NCBI GenBank assembly: GCA_049657775.1
Contig: JBASNZ010000120.1
Location: 1 to 59,290 of the forward strand
From: JBASNZ01 sp049657775
Lineage (GTDB): Bacteria > Actinomycetota > Coriobacteriia > Anaerosomatales > Anaerosomataceae
Length of the DNA stretch: 59,290 bases
Direction: 5' to 3'
The notes under the pieces were generated by a model. That model made no database searches, was not told the DNA's origin, and saw nothing but the letters and a program-made list of their open reading frames with translations. A program made the translations under genes and the position numbers. Of the stretch, positions 9,220-20,860 are shown piece after piece. Each line of letters starts with the position of its first letter. The stretch's first letter is position 1.

Positions 9220-9558
9220 CTACAGCGCGTCCGCGCCGCGCTCGCCCGTCCGGATGCGCACCGCGCTTTCGCAGTCGTACGTGAAGACCTTGCCGTCGCC
9301 GATCTTGCCGCTGCGGGCCGCCTCGACGATGGCGTCTTCGACCCTGGCTGCAAGATCGTCGTCGACGACGATCTCGATCTTGGTCTTGGGAACGAAGTCC
9401 ACCGTGTACTCCGCTCCGCGGTAGATCTCGGTGTGACCCTTCTGACGTCCAAAGCCTTTCACGTCGTACGCGGTCATCCCCGCGACGCCCAGGGCGTGGA
9501 GCGCCTCTTTCACGTCGTCGAGCTTGTGGGGCTTGATGATGGCCTCTATCTTCTTCAC
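9220..9558 (-). CDS. glnB: Nitrogen regulatory protein P-II
   Basis: Exactly 112 residues, the canonical PII length, when started at GTG 9558 (AGGAG seven bases upstream). Longer readings add a stretch foreign to the family. The T-loop reads GRQKGHTEIYRGAEY with the modified Tyr at position 51, and the C-terminal signature with ATP/2-oxoglutarate contacts is present (SGKIGDGKVF). It binds ADP/ATP and 2-oxoglutarate and plugs AmtB when nitrogen is plentiful. It sits 28 bases after amtB and 5 bases before glnD. Confidence 0.96.
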   Translation of the reverse strand: MKKIEAIIKPHKLDDVKEALHALGVAGMTAYDVKGFGRQKGHTEIYRGAEYTVDFVPKTKIEIVVDDDLAARVEDAIVEAARSGKIGDGKVFTYDCESAVRIRTGERGADAL

Positions 9559-9586
9559 GACTTGTCTCCTCGGCTTGTGATGACTG

Positions 9587-10828
9587 TTAAAGGACATACC
9601 CTGTCTCGGCGTGTTCGGCGATGTCGAGTCCCCGCTGCTCTGTCTCTTCGTCAACCCTGATCCCCATGACGGCGTCGATCACCTTGAGGATCACGAAGGT
9701 GGCGGTGAACGAGAATGCGACGGTAGCGATCACGCCAACGACCTGCGGGACCATTTGCGCGGCGTTACCTGCGAGCACTCCGTCGGCGCCGGCCGCATTG
9801 ACGGCCGTTGTCGCGAAGACTCCGGTCAGCAGCGCACCGGCCGTTCCTCCAACGCCGTGTATGCCAACGACATCGAGCGCGTCATCAAAGCCGAGCCTGC
9901 TCTTGAGCTGCACACCGAAGTAGCACAGCACGCCGACCGCGAGGCCGATGACCATGCCCGGCAGCACGTCCACAAAGCCCGCGGCCGGAGTGATGCCCAC
10001 CAGACCGGCGACCGCACCCGAGGCGGCACCGAGCGTGGTGGCCTTGCCGTGCTGGATGGTTTCCATCAGGAGCCATCCCAGCATGCCGCACGCGGCCGCC
10101 AGGTGAGTGACCATGAACGCGGATCCCGCGACGCCGTCGGCGGCGAGTTCGGAGCCCGCGTTGAACCCGAACCAGCCGAACCACAGGATCCCGGCGCCAA
10201 GGAGTGTCATCGTCAGGTTGTGCGGCTGCAGTTCGGGCTTGCCAAAGTCCTTCCGCTTACCAAGCACGATCGCCGCCGCGAGGGCCGCCGCCGCGGAAGC
10301 GATATGCACCACCGTGCCACCGGCGAAGTCGAGCGCCCCAATGCCGGAGAGGCCGAGCCAGCCGCCGCCCCACACCCAGTGGGCGAGCGGTGAGTACACC
10401 AGGAGGACCCACGCCCCCGCAAAGAGCGCGTACGCCTTGAACTTCATGCGCTCCGCGATGGCTCCGGTGATAAGCGCCACTGTGATGATGGCGAACATCC
10501 CCTGGTACATCGCGAACACAGACTCCGGAATGAGATGGCCCTCGGCGCCGAACACGCCGGTCACGACGCCGGAGAGGCCCAGCTTACCGAACCCGCCGAT
10601 GAAGGCGCCAAGGGGTCCCTCGGCGCCACCGAACGCGATGGTGTATCCCACGAGGGCCCAGATGACCGACGTAAGACCCATCGAGAAGAACGAGTGCATC
10701 GTGGTCGACAGCACGTTCTTGCTCCGGACCATGCCCGCATAGAACAGTGCGAGCCCCGGTGTCATGAACAGCACGAGTGCCGCCGAGACCAGCATGAATG
10801 CGGTGTCACCGACGTTGATTTGGGCCAT
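9587..10828 (-). CDS. amtB: Ammonium transporter
   Basis: A 413-residue Amt/MEP/Rh channel with 11 predicted membrane helices. It begins with DTAFMLVSAALVLFMTPGLALFYAGMVR and contains the family signature around GFGKLG and the IWFGWFGFNAGS-type helix. It conducts ammonium into the cell and is closed by GlnB, encoded directly downstream. The helices contain the twin-histidine positions in their usual context (THLAAACG and VVGIHGVGG). The upstream region on its strand carries 11-bp-spaced repeats that look like a nitrogen-regulator operator. Confidence 0.95.
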   Translation of the reverse strand: MAQINVGDTAFMLVSAALVLFMTPGLALFYAGMVRSKNVLSTTMHSFFSMGLTSVIWALVGYTIAFGGAEGPLGAFIGGFGKLGLSGVVTGVFGAEGHLIPESVFAMYQGMFAIITVALITGAIAERMKFKAYALFAGAWVLLVYSPLAHWVWGGGWLGLSGIGALDFAGGTVVHIASAAAALAAAIVLGKRKDFGKPELQPHNLTMTLLGAGILWFGWFGFNAGSELAADGVAGSAFMVTHLAAACGMLGWLLMETIQHGKATTLGAASGAVAGLVGITPAAGFVDVLPGMVIGLAVGVLCYFGVQLKSRLGFDDALDVVGIHGVGGTAGALLTGVFATTAVNAAGADGVLAGNAAQMVPQVVGVIATVAFSFTATFVILKVIDAVMGIRVDEETEQRGLDIAEHAETGYVL

Positions 10829-10901
10829 CTTCGCCGCCTTCGCTCCTGTTGCCGCATCGCGGCCACTCCAACGTGTGTTGCAAGGAGGTTACGGGCCTCG
10901 T

Positions 10902-10957
10902 GTTTCGCCGGTGTTTCGCGGGTGTGTTCGGTGCGAGAAACCTTTCGAACGTGTTTC
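10902..10957 (-). promoter_or_regulatory. Phased GAAAC repeats upstream of amtB (possible GlnR-type operator)
   Basis: On the minus strand GAAAC occurs at 10957-10953, 10917-10913 and 10906-10902, with GAAAG at 10946-10942. They form two pairs, each with starts 11 bp apart (six bases between half-sites). That is the half-site spacing of GlnR boxes, which regulate amtB-glnB-glnD in Streptomyces and relatives. It lies about 75-130 bases before the amtB start. No glnR is in the window, so the regulator is inferred. Confidence 0.4.
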
Positions 10958-11046
10958 GCGGCACGCAAGACGCGCATCGCGCCCGAGGGGTAAAGTCGTG
11001 GCAGTAAGCGACGGCACGGGGGGTGCCGCATCTCGGGAGGGGGGCC

Positions 11047-11556
11047 ATGCCTCGCAGGGTTCTAGCGGTCATGCTCGTTGCCGCACTCGCCATGTCACTC
11101 GTCGGCATCGCGGGTTGTGCGGAGTTTGCGGAGTCCGCAGCGGAGAAGGCGGTCAAGGGCGCCACCGGAATCGACGTCGACAGCGACGAGGGCGAGGTGA
11201 CGCTCGAAGGTGACGACGGCAGCTCGACGACCATCGACACCGAGAACGCGACCCTCCCGGACGGTTGGCCCAAAGATGCCCCGGTCTACGACGGCACCAT
11301 CGAGTCAAGCTGGGAGACCAGCAACGACAAGGGCACCTCGTTCTCCGTTGCGCTCAGTACCACCGATCCGGTTCAAGACGTCGTCGCGTGGTACACGGGC
11401 GAGCTCGAAGGTGAAGGCTGGAAGATCGTCTCGACCTACAAGGACGACAGCAGTGGCATGGTCTCCGTCGAGAAGGGCGACATCACGTTCTACATGGCTG
11501 CCGGTGCCGGGAGCGACACCACCGATATCTCGGTGATGGTAGGCCCCAAGCAGTAG
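11047..11556 (+). CDS. Secreted lipoprotein of unknown function
   Basis: A 169-residue protein. ATG 11047 is chosen because it follows a G-rich ribosome site and gives a clean lipoprotein signal: PRRVLAVMLVAALAMSL followed by the lipobox VGIAGC, with lipidated Cys24. The mature part is acidic, starting with an Asp/Glu/Gly/Ser/Thr-rich linker. Its C-terminal half (DVVAWYTGELEGEGWKI) resembles small beta-sandwich domains in many actinobacterial lipoproteins annotated as hypothetical. No enzyme motif. It stands alone, followed by a strong terminator. Confidence 0.83.
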   Translation: MPRRVLAVMLVAALAMSLVGIAGCAEFAESAAEKAVKGATGIDVDSDEGEVTLEGDDGSSTTIDTENATLPDGWPKDAPVYDGTIESSWETSNDKGTSFSVALSTTDPVQDVVAWYTGELEGEGWKIVSTYKDDSSGMVSVEKGDITFYMAAGAGSDTTDISVMVGPKQ

Positions 11557-11581
11557 CCACTATCACGAGACTGGAGTATCA

Positions 11582-11619
11582 CGACCCCGGCCACGCATCT
11601 GTAGCCGGGGTCGCTCTTT
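11582..11619 (+). terminator. Rho-independent terminator after the lipoprotein gene
   Basis: A perfect 10-bp GC-rich stem, CGACCCCGGC (11582-11591) with GCCGGGGTCG (11604-11613), a 12-base loop, then CTCTTT. Confidence 0.85.
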
Positions 11620-11630
11620 GTGCAACAATA

Positions 11631-11664
11631 CGAACATGCGTTCGCTTCCACCGGGGCGTACAAT
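11631..11664 (+). promoter_or_regulatory. SOS (LexA) box and promoter of uvrA
   Basis: CGAACATGCGTTCG at 11631-11644 matches every position of the Gram-positive LexA/DinR consensus CGAACRNRYGTTCG. It sits over the -35 region of a likely promoter whose -10 is TACAAT (11659-11664), an ideal place for repression by LexA. uvrA, the next gene, is a textbook SOS gene. Confidence 0.85.
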
Positions 11665-11705
11665 GAAGGTTCGACAAAAATAGGCACCGCCGAAAGGACC
11701 TCGCT

Positions 11706-14555
<2,850 letters not shown>

Positions 14556-16424
14556 GTGCCGCCGATGCCACTCGACGACATCCTCAGCACGCTCGGCGAC
14601 GTCCCTGACGCGCCGGGTGTCTACCTGTGGAAGGGTGCCGCAGACCAGATACTCTATGTCGGCAAGGCCAAGTCACTCCGCAAGCGGATGAAGCAGTACG
14701 TGCTGCGGCACGATGAGCGCGAGATGATCCCGCTCATGATGGAGCAGGTGGCCGGGTACGATTTCATGGTCACCGGGACCGAGGTCGAGAGTCTCATCCT
14801 CGAGAACAACCTCATCAAGCAGTTCGATCCGCCGTTCAACGTGCGGTACCGCGACGATAAGAGCTTCCCGTTCATCGCGCTCACGCTGGGCGATCCATTC
14901 CCGGGGATCAAGTACACGCGCGAGAGACACCGGGCGGGAACCCGCTACTTCGGTCCGTACACGGATGCGCGCGCTGCCCGCGAGACGATGGAGGTGGTCC
15001 GTCGTGTCTACCCCATCTGCAGGACCACATGTGTCGAGTGGAAGCGCGTGATCGCCCGGGGCGGCGAGCCCACCGGCAAACCGTGCTTCGACTTCCATGT
15101 GGGCAAAGGGCCCGGTGTATGCATGGGCGCGATCACCGCCGATGAGTACGCCGTTCGCGTCGGCGAGGTCGAGCTCTTCCTCGAGGGCAAACACAAGGGG
15201 ATCGAGGCGGATCTCGAACGGGGCATGCGCGCCGCTGCCGCAGAGTTGGACTACGAGCGGGCGGCACGGCTGCGGAACTCACTGGACGCCGTTCGCGCCG
15301 TGCTCGAGAAGCAGAAGATCGTCTCGGACAAGCCGCTCGACATCGACGTGATCGGGATCGAGCGCGAGGAAACGATCGCCGGCGTGCACATCTTTCTCGT
15401 GCGTGAAGGGCGGGTGCTCGCGGGCAACGAGTTCATCTTAGACAAGGGCTTCGACGTGCCGGAACAGGAACTTATCGAAGGTCTGCTCGTACGCTACTAC
15501 GGCGAGGCGTCACACGTGCCGCGCGAGATCGTCGTGCCATCGCTTCCCGAAGACCCGGAGGCTGTCGAGGCGTGGCTCTCCACGCTGCGTGGGTCGCATG
15601 TTCGCCTGCTCGTTCCGCAGCGGGGCGAGAAGCGCGCCCTTGGCGAACTCGCGGCCACCAATGCGCGGTTCGCACTCGCGCGGTACAAACACCGCACGCG
15701 TTACGACGAGGACCGCCTCAACCGAGCCCTGCTCGAACTCGAGAGCGCGCTTGCTCTTCCGGCGCCGCCGCTCCGCATCGAGTGCTACGACATCTCCACG
15801 CTTCACGGCAGGCATTCCGTCGGGTCGATGGTCGTCTTCACGGGAGGCCGCGCGGACAAGAACGCGTACCGGCGGTTCAAGGTACGCATGCCCTCCGAGG
15901 AGGCGAACGACGTCGCGATGATGCGCGAGGTGCTCTCGCGTAGGTTCGCGCACGAGCCGGCTGGCGACAGGCGATTCGCGAGCACTCCCGACCTCATGAT
16001 CATCGACGGTGGCCCCGCGCAGCTCGCGGTCGTTGCCGACGTCCTCGCGGCGCTCGGGGTGCGCATCCCGGTGGTCTCTCTCGCCAAGCGCGAGGAGGAG
16101 CTATTCGTCCCTGGATGGGATGCGCCCGTCACGCTTCCCACGGGCTCGTCATCGCTGTACCTGGTCAAGCGCGTGCGGGACGAAGCGCATCGCTTCGCGA
16201 TCGAATATCACCGGAATCTCCGCGCAAAGGCCATGACCGCCTCGGTCCTGGACGACATCCCCGGTGTGGGGCCCAAGCGCAAGAAGGCGCTGCTCTCGCA
16301 CTTCGGGTCGCTCAAACGGTTGCGCGCAGCCACTGCCGATGAGATCGCGGCGGTACCCGGTGTCCCTGCGGACGTGGCCACCGACATCGTGGTGATGCTG
16401 CATCGTGAGGGCGACTCGGAGTAG
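14556..16424 (+). CDS. uvrC: Excinuclease ABC subunit C
   Basis: A 622-residue nuclease that makes both incisions in nucleotide excision repair. Domains in order: GIY-YIG (PGVYLWKGAADQILYVGKAKSLRKRM), UVR helix pair for UvrB binding (AAAELDYERAARLRNSLDAV), RNase H-like C-terminal nuclease (IECYDIS, and LMIIDGGPAQL), and tandem helix-hairpin-helix (IPGVGPKRKKALLSHFGSLKRLRAA). GTG 14556 abuts the uvrA stop codon; ATG 14565 is an equally acceptable start. Translational coupling to uvrA puts it under the same SOS control. Confidence 0.97.
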   Translation: MPPMPLDDILSTLGDVPDAPGVYLWKGAADQILYVGKAKSLRKRMKQYVLRHDEREMIPLMMEQVAGYDFMVTGTEVESLILENNLIKQFDPPFNVRYRDDKSFPFIALTLGDPFPGIKYTRERHRAGTRYFGPYTDARAARETMEVVRRVYPICRTTCVEWKRVIARGGEPTGKPCFDFHVGKGPGVCMGAITADEYAVRVGEVELFLEGKHKGIEADLERGMRAAAAELDYERAARLRNSLDAVRAVLEKQKIVSDKPLDIDVIGIEREETIAGVHIFLVREGRVLAGNEFILDKGFDVPEQELIEGLLVRYYGEASHVPREIVVPSLPEDPEAVEAWLSTLRGSHVRLLVPQRGEKRALGELAATNARFALARYKHRTRYDEDRLNRALLELESALALPAPPLRIECYDISTLHGRHSVGSMVVFTGGRADKNAYRRFKVRMPSEEANDVAMMREVLSRRFAHEPAGDRRFASTPDLMIIDGGPAQLAVVADVLAALGVRIPVVSLAKREEELFVPGWDAPVTLPTGSSSLYLVKRVRDEAHRFAIEYHRNLRAKAMTASVLDDIPGVGPKRKKALLSHFGSLKRLRAATADEIAAVPGVPADVATDIVVMLHREGDSE

Positions 16425-16521
16425 GAGTCGATACCGGCGTCTTCATGCAGGTCCGTCTGTGTGTCGCACGGCTGCTGGTATACTCGATGTGACCGGTACG
16501 ACCGACGAGGGGGAGTCAGCG

Positions 16522-16878
16522 ATGAAGTTCATCCTTCGCATGCTCGTCTCGGCGGCCACGCTCTTCGGCGTCGCCTATCTCTCCGGTGGCGCGCTTCTGC
16601 AGGTGGACGCCTTTTGGCCCGCCGCTGTCATCGCGGCCGTCGTGCTGGCGGTCGTCAATGCGGTGGTCAAACCTGTTGTCAGTGTTCTCGCGATCCCGGT
16701 GACGATCCTTACCCTCGGGCTGTTCGCGCTCGTGATCAACGCGCTTATGCTGTACCTGGTCGCGTGGGTGGTGCCAGGTGTTCACACCGTCGGCTTCCTG
16801 CAAACGGTCGTTGCCAGCATCATCATCTCCATCATCAGCGCAACCGCCGGCAAGATGCTCGAGGGCGACAATGGGTGA
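16522..16878 (+). CDS. Four-helix membrane protein, phage-holin-4 superfamily (DUF360-like)
   Basis: 118 residues with about four membrane helices: FILRMLVSAATLFGVAYL, FWPAAVIAAVVLAVVNAVVKP, LAIPVTILTLGLFALVINALML and VGFLQTVVASIIISIISATAG. The pattern VNAVVKP...IPVTILTLGLF is typical of the small family named mycobacterial four-TMS holins, found in many bacteria without phage context. Function unknown. ATG 16522 lies after GGGGGAG. Its end overlaps the rapZ start by eight bases, so the two are coupled, although a four-helix protein is not usual in this block. Confidence 0.83.
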   Translation: MKFILRMLVSAATLFGVAYLSGGALLQVDAFWPAAVIAAVVLAVVNAVVKPVVSVLAIPVTILTLGLFALVINALMLYLVAWVVPGVHTVGFLQTVVASIIISIISATAGKMLEGDNG

Positions 16879-17806
16879 CCCGGGCGATGTGATCGAACCC
16901 ACGCAGGGCGCCGGAGCGGCAGACGCCGACCCCGAACGGGAGATCATCGTCATCACCGGCATGTCGGGCGCGGGCCGGTCCGAGGCCATGCACACGTTCG
17001 AGGATCTCGGCTACTTCTGCATCGACAACCTTCCCCCCGGGTTCATCGGTCAACTCGTCACGCTCACGGCGCTTCCTGGCAGCCGCGTCCACCGCGTCGC
17101 GGTCGTGTGCGACGCGCGCGGAGGCTCGTTTTTCGCGGATCTCTCGCAGTCCCTCGACGCGCTCACAGCAGCGGGACACCCGTATCGGCTTCTCTTCTTC
17201 ACCGCCGACGATCGGACCCTCGTCAAGCGCTTCAAGGAGACCCGCCGTCGCCATCCGCTGGCGGACGAGAGCTCGCTTTCCGAGGGCATCCGGGCCGAGC
17301 GCGAACTGCTCCGTCCGTTCGAGGACCGGGCCGACATCACGATCGATACGAGCAGCCTGCGTCCCGCCGAACTCCGCGCGGTCATCCGGGAGCGCTTCGC
17401 GGTATCGGGGCCGGAGGACACGCTCACCGTCACGGTATCGTCCTTCGGATTCAAATACGGCCTCCCCGTGGATGCCGATATCGTCATGGACGTGCGCTTC
17501 CTTCCCAACCCGTTCTACGTGCCCCGCCTGCGAAATCGCACAGGGCTCGAGCGTCCCGTGCGGGCGTTCGTGATGGATCACGTGCAGACCGAGGAGTTCT
17601 TGCAGCGCTGGTACGACCTGCTCGACCTCTTGCTTCCCAACTACCTGCTTGAGGGCAAGACGCACTTGCACATCGCCATGGGATGTACCGGAGGCATGCA
17701 CCGCAGTGTCGTCTTAGTCGAGCAGACCGCGGACCACCTGCGCCGCCACGGGTACGCCGTCAACGTCACGCATCGCGACGTCGGCAAGGATAAGGGGCGC
17801 GAGTGA
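16871..17806 (+). CDS. rapZ: RNase adapter protein / nucleotide-binding protein RapZ (YvcJ)
   Basis: 311 residues from ATG 16871. The Walker A GMSGAGRS is at residues 30-37, followed by the signature FEDLGYFCIDNLPP; the C-terminal domain ends with the conserved GCTGGMHRSVVLVE. Gram-positive members bind and hydrolyse GTP/ATP; proteobacterial RapZ senses glucosamine-6-phosphate and presents small RNAs to RNase E. It is always next to yvcK and whiA in Actinobacteria and Firmicutes, as here. A non-conserved acidic N-terminal extension of about 20 residues precedes the P-loop domain. Confidence 0.95.
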   Translation: MGDPGDVIEPTQGAGAADADPEREIIVITGMSGAGRSEAMHTFEDLGYFCIDNLPPGFIGQLVTLTALPGSRVHRVAVVCDARGGSFFADLSQSLDALTAAGHPYRLLFFTADDRTLVKRFKETRRRHPLADESSLSEGIRAERELLRPFEDRADITIDTSSLRPAELRAVIRERFAVSGPEDTLTVTVSSFGFKYGLPVDADIVMDVRFLPNPFYVPRLRNRTGLERPVRAFVMDHVQTEEFLQRWYDLLDLLLPNYLLEGKTHLHIAMGCTGGMHRSVVLVEQTADHLRRHGYAVNVTHRDVGKDKGRE

Positions 17807-18735
17807 GCGGCTGGCGGCGAGCGGTCGCCATCGGCGGCGGAACCGGGCTTCCGCTCGTCTTAGAGTGCCTGGCCGCGCCGGAGGTGGACCTGACGGCGAT
17901 CGTGACCGTGGCCGATGACGGCGGCTCGTCCGGATGGCTTCGTCGTGAGTTGGGGATCCTTCCACCGGGCGATATCCGCAACTGTCTCGTCGCTCTTGCC
18001 GCGTCCGGCAGCGAGCTGGCCAAGGTGTTTCAGTACCGCTTCACCGCTGGTGAGGGACTCGCCGGGCACGCGCTCGGTAACCTCATCATCGCGGCGCTCG
18101 TCGATATCGAAGGCGACTTCGCGGCTGGCATCGATGCGGCTGCCGAGTTGCTGGGCACCCGAGGCCACGTGCTTCCGTCCACGCTCGAGGACATCGTGCT
18201 TCTCGCGGAGGACGCGGATGGCGGGTTCGTGACCGGCCAGGCGAACGTCGCCCGCAGTTCGTCGCCGGTAAGACGCGTGCACACCAACCCGGCCAGTCCG
18301 GCCGCGTATCCGCCTGCGATCCGGGCGATCTCCTCGGCCGATATGGTCGTGATCGGGCCCGGCAGCCTCTACACCAGCATCATCCCGAACCTGCTGGTCG
18401 ACGGCATCCCGCAGGCCCTCGCCGCGTGCCCGGGGCGTATCGTGTATGTCTGCAATGTGGCGAACCAACGCGGCGAAACGAGCGGAATGAGCGCCGCCGA
18501 CCACGTGCGCGCGCTCATGGATCACGGTCTGGAGAGGATCGACGCGGTGATCGTCCACGACACCGACGTATCACCGCTCCCGGTGAGCATCCCCGCCGTG
18601 TGCGCGGGCGCCGAGGTCCGCGAAGAGATACGCGAGACTGGCGCCACCGTGATCGCCGCGGATGTTGTCAACGCGAGCAACCCGATGCACCATGACCCCG
18701 CGCTCGTGTGCGCGGCGCTAAGGAGGGTCGGGTAG
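17803..18735 (+). CDS. yvcK: Gluconeogenesis factor YvcK (CofD-like)
   Basis: 310 residues, starting at GTG 17803 inside the rapZ stop. The Rossmann-type CofD-like fold opens with VAIGGGTGLPLVL, then TVADDGGSSGWLRRELGILPPGDIRNCLVAL, and later MVVIGPGSLYTSIIPNLLV. Members bind UDP-sugars and are needed for growth on gluconeogenic carbon sources and for normal cell shape; some are phosphorylated by PknB-type kinases. It ends directly at the whiA start, which supports one operon. Confidence 0.95.
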   Translation: MSGWRRAVAIGGGTGLPLVLECLAAPEVDLTAIVTVADDGGSSGWLRRELGILPPGDIRNCLVALAASGSELAKVFQYRFTAGEGLAGHALGNLIIAALVDIEGDFAAGIDAAAELLGTRGHVLPSTLEDIVLLAEDADGGFVTGQANVARSSSPVRRVHTNPASPAAYPPAIRAISSADMVVIGPGSLYTSIIPNLLVDGIPQALAACPGRIVYVCNVANQRGETSGMSAADHVRALMDHGLERIDAVIVHDTDVSPLPVSIPAVCAGAEVREEIRETGATVIAADVVNASNPMHHDPALVCAALRRVG

Positions 18736-19659
18736 GTGTCCTTCACGGCAGAGGTCAAAGACGAACTCTCCCGCGTGGAATCGCGGCGCGCATGCTGTCC
18801 GCGCTCCGAACTCTCGGCGCTCATACGGGTTGAGGGGACGCTTCACTACAGCGGAAACGAACGCTTCCGCCTGGAGATCGCCACCGAGACCGCTCCCGTC
18901 GCGCGCAAGGCCATCAAGCTCCTTCACGCCGGGTACGATCTTGCCACCGAACTCACCGTTCGCCGGTCGGTGCTGCACAAGTCCAACAACTACCTCATCA
19001 CGGTGCCGAACCAGCCCCGTCTTGCCGAGGCGCTTGCGGACCTCGGCATCCTGGACACATCGTTCGCACCGGTCCACGGCATCCCCGCGTGGCTGGTCAA
19101 ACGCGACTGCTGCGCGATCTCGTACCTCCGCGGCGCGTTCCTCGGCGGCGGATTCGTGGCCGATCCGCACGGCGACTTCCACTTTGAGCTCACTGCCGAG
19201 AACGAGCAGATCGCCGAGGACCTCACGGTGCTCATGGCGCGCTTCGACATGTCCGCGCGCGTGACCCAGCGCCGCGGGATGTACGCCGTGTATCTCAAAG
19301 GCGCCGAGCCGATCGTCACGTTCCTCGCGCTCGTGGGCGCGCATCGGGCGCTGCTGCGCACCGAAGACGTGCGTATCATCAAGGGCATGCGTAACGACGT
19401 GAACCGGCTGGTCAACGCCGAGACGGCCAACCTGCAAAAGAGCGCCGACGCCGCGCTCGCCCAGATCGACGCCATCAGACTGCTCGCTGACTCCCGCGGG
19501 CTGGAGAGCCTGCCGCCGGCGCTTCGTGAGCTTGCCGAGCTCCGGCTCGAGAACCCCGATGCCAGTCTCAGAGAGCTCGGAGAGCTTGCCGAGCCGCCCC
19601 TTTCCAAGTCGGCGGTCTACCACCGCATCCGCCGTCTCGAAGAGCTCGCCACGCGCTGA
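18736..19659 (+). CDS. whiA: DNA-binding protein WhiA
   Basis: 307 residues with GTG 18736 adjoining the yvcK stop. The N-terminal homing-endonuclease-like domain begins with the conserved SFTAEVKDELSRVE and contains DCCAISYLRGAFLGGGFVADP. The C-terminal helix-turn-helix (ANLQKSADAALAQIDAI, ending SKSAVYHRIRRLEELA) binds DNA. In Streptomyces it drives sporulation septation with WhiB; in non-sporulating relatives it affects division and chromosome segregation. Confidence 0.97.
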   Translation: MSFTAEVKDELSRVESRRACCPRSELSALIRVEGTLHYSGNERFRLEIATETAPVARKAIKLLHAGYDLATELTVRRSVLHKSNNYLITVPNQPRLAEALADLGILDTSFAPVHGIPAWLVKRDCCAISYLRGAFLGGGFVADPHGDFHFELTAENEQIAEDLTVLMARFDMSARVTQRRGMYAVYLKGAEPIVTFLALVGAHRALLRTEDVRIIKGMRNDVNRLVNAETANLQKSADAALAQIDAIRLLADSRGLESLPPALRELAELRLENPDASLRELGELAEPPLSKSAVYHRIRRLEELATR

Positions 19660-19785
19660 CCGCCGTCCGGCGCGTCGGTCGCTTGCAGGTGGGATGCCGT
19701 TTCCGCCAAGTTTGGGTAGTATGCTTCGGGGGCCCGGATACGGGTTCGATGGTCCAGTGATCGGATTTCCGAGGAGGATGTCCAC

Positions 19786-20787
19786 GTGACGATCAAAGTC
19801 GGCATCAACGGTTTCGGACGCATCGGTCGGCTCGTGTTCCGGGCGGCCGAGAAGGATCCCAACATCGAGGTCGTTGCCGTCAACGACCTGACCGACGCGA
19901 AGACGCTCGCTCACCTGCTCAAGTACGACTCGGTACACAAGACGTTCCCGCACGAGGTCAAGGCCGGCGAGGGCTCGTTCTTCGTCGACGGCCGTGAGGT
20001 CAAGGTCCTGGCGCAGCGCGACCCCGCGCAGCTTCCCTGGGGCGAGCTTGGCGTTGATGTCGTCATCGAGTCGACCGGCCTGTTCACTGATGCCACCAAG
20101 GCGCAGGCCCACCGCGACGCCGGTGCAAGGAAAGTCATCATCTCCGCGCCCGCCACGAACGAGGACATCACCATCGTCCTCGGCGTCAACGATGACCAGT
20201 ACGACGGGGACAAGCACCACATCATCTCGAACGCGTCGTGCACCACCAACTGTCTCGCGCCGTTCGCCAAGGTGCTCCGCGACAGCTTCGGTCTCAAGCA
20301 AGGTTTCATGAACACGATCCACAGCTACACGAACGACCAGAACATCCTCGACCTGCCGCACAAGGACCTCCGTCGCGCCCGCGCTGCTGCGATGTCCATG
20401 ATTCCGACCTCGACTGGCGCCGCTAAGGCGATCGGTCTCGTGCTGCCGGACATGAAGGGCAAGCTCGACGGCATGTCCGTTCGCGTGCCCACACCGGACG
20501 GTTCGGTCGTCGATCTGGTCGCCGAGCTCAAGACGTCCGTCACCAAGGAGCAGATCAACGCGGCGATGAAGGCCGCGGCGGACGGCCCCATGAAGGGCAT
20601 CCTCGAGTACTGCGAGGACCCGATCGTGTCGATCGACGTTGTCGGCAATCCGGCGTCGTCCGTCTTCGACTCCCTCCAGACCATGGTCATGGGCGGCGAG
20701 GGCACGTTCGTGAAGTGCCTCTCGTGGTACGACAACGAGTGGGGCTACAGCAACCGCGTTGTGGATCTCATCCGCCTCGTCGGTTAG
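19786..20787 (+). CDS. gap: Glyceraldehyde-3-phosphate dehydrogenase (type I)
   Basis: A 333-residue classical GAPDH. The NAD-binding start is VGINGFGRIGRLVFRA; the catalytic cysteine is Cys152 in SNASCTTNCLAP; the partner His lies in the later conserved segment. It converts glyceraldehyde-3-phosphate to 1,3-bisphosphoglycerate. GTG 19786 follows GAGGAGG. Between whiA and gap (19660-19785) I see only a leader with a TAGTAT that could be a -10, so gap probably has its own promoter in addition to readthrough from whiA. Confidence 0.98.
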   Translation: MTIKVGINGFGRIGRLVFRAAEKDPNIEVVAVNDLTDAKTLAHLLKYDSVHKTFPHEVKAGEGSFFVDGREVKVLAQRDPAQLPWGELGVDVVIESTGLFTDATKAQAHRDAGARKVIISAPATNEDITIVLGVNDDQYDGDKHHIISNASCTTNCLAPFAKVLRDSFGLKQGFMNTIHSYTNDQNILDLPHKDLRRARAAAMSMIPTSTGAAKAIGLVLPDMKGKLDGMSVRVPTPDGSVVDLVAELKTSVTKEQINAAMKAAADGPMKGILEYCEDPIVSIDVVGNPASSVFDSLQTMVMGGEGTFVKCLSWYDNEWGYSNRVVDLIRLVG

Positions 20788-20798
20788 ACGGGAATCCA

Positions 20799-20828
20799 AC
20801 GGGCGGGTGCGGAAACGCGCCCGCCCGT
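20799..20828 (+). other. Stem-loop between gap and pgk
   Basis: A 12-bp GC-rich stem (20799-20810 with 20817-20828, one G-U pair) closed by the hexaloop GGAAAC. It lies 11 bases after the gap stop and 32 before pgk. No T-run follows, so it may stabilise the gap message or attenuate the rest of the operon rather than stop transcription. Confidence 0.6.
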
Positions 20829-20860
20829 CTCATAAGCAGACCTCGTCATCCGGAGGGCCC

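Noticed and set aside
18718..20799. Very long open frame on the minus strand opposite whiA and gap (also opposite acs, uvrA, the peptide-binding gene and the NtrC-type gene)
   Set aside because: High-GC codon bias creates long antisense frames. The products are Arg/Asp/His-rich low-complexity protein with no family motif, while the plus strand carries unmistakable genes.
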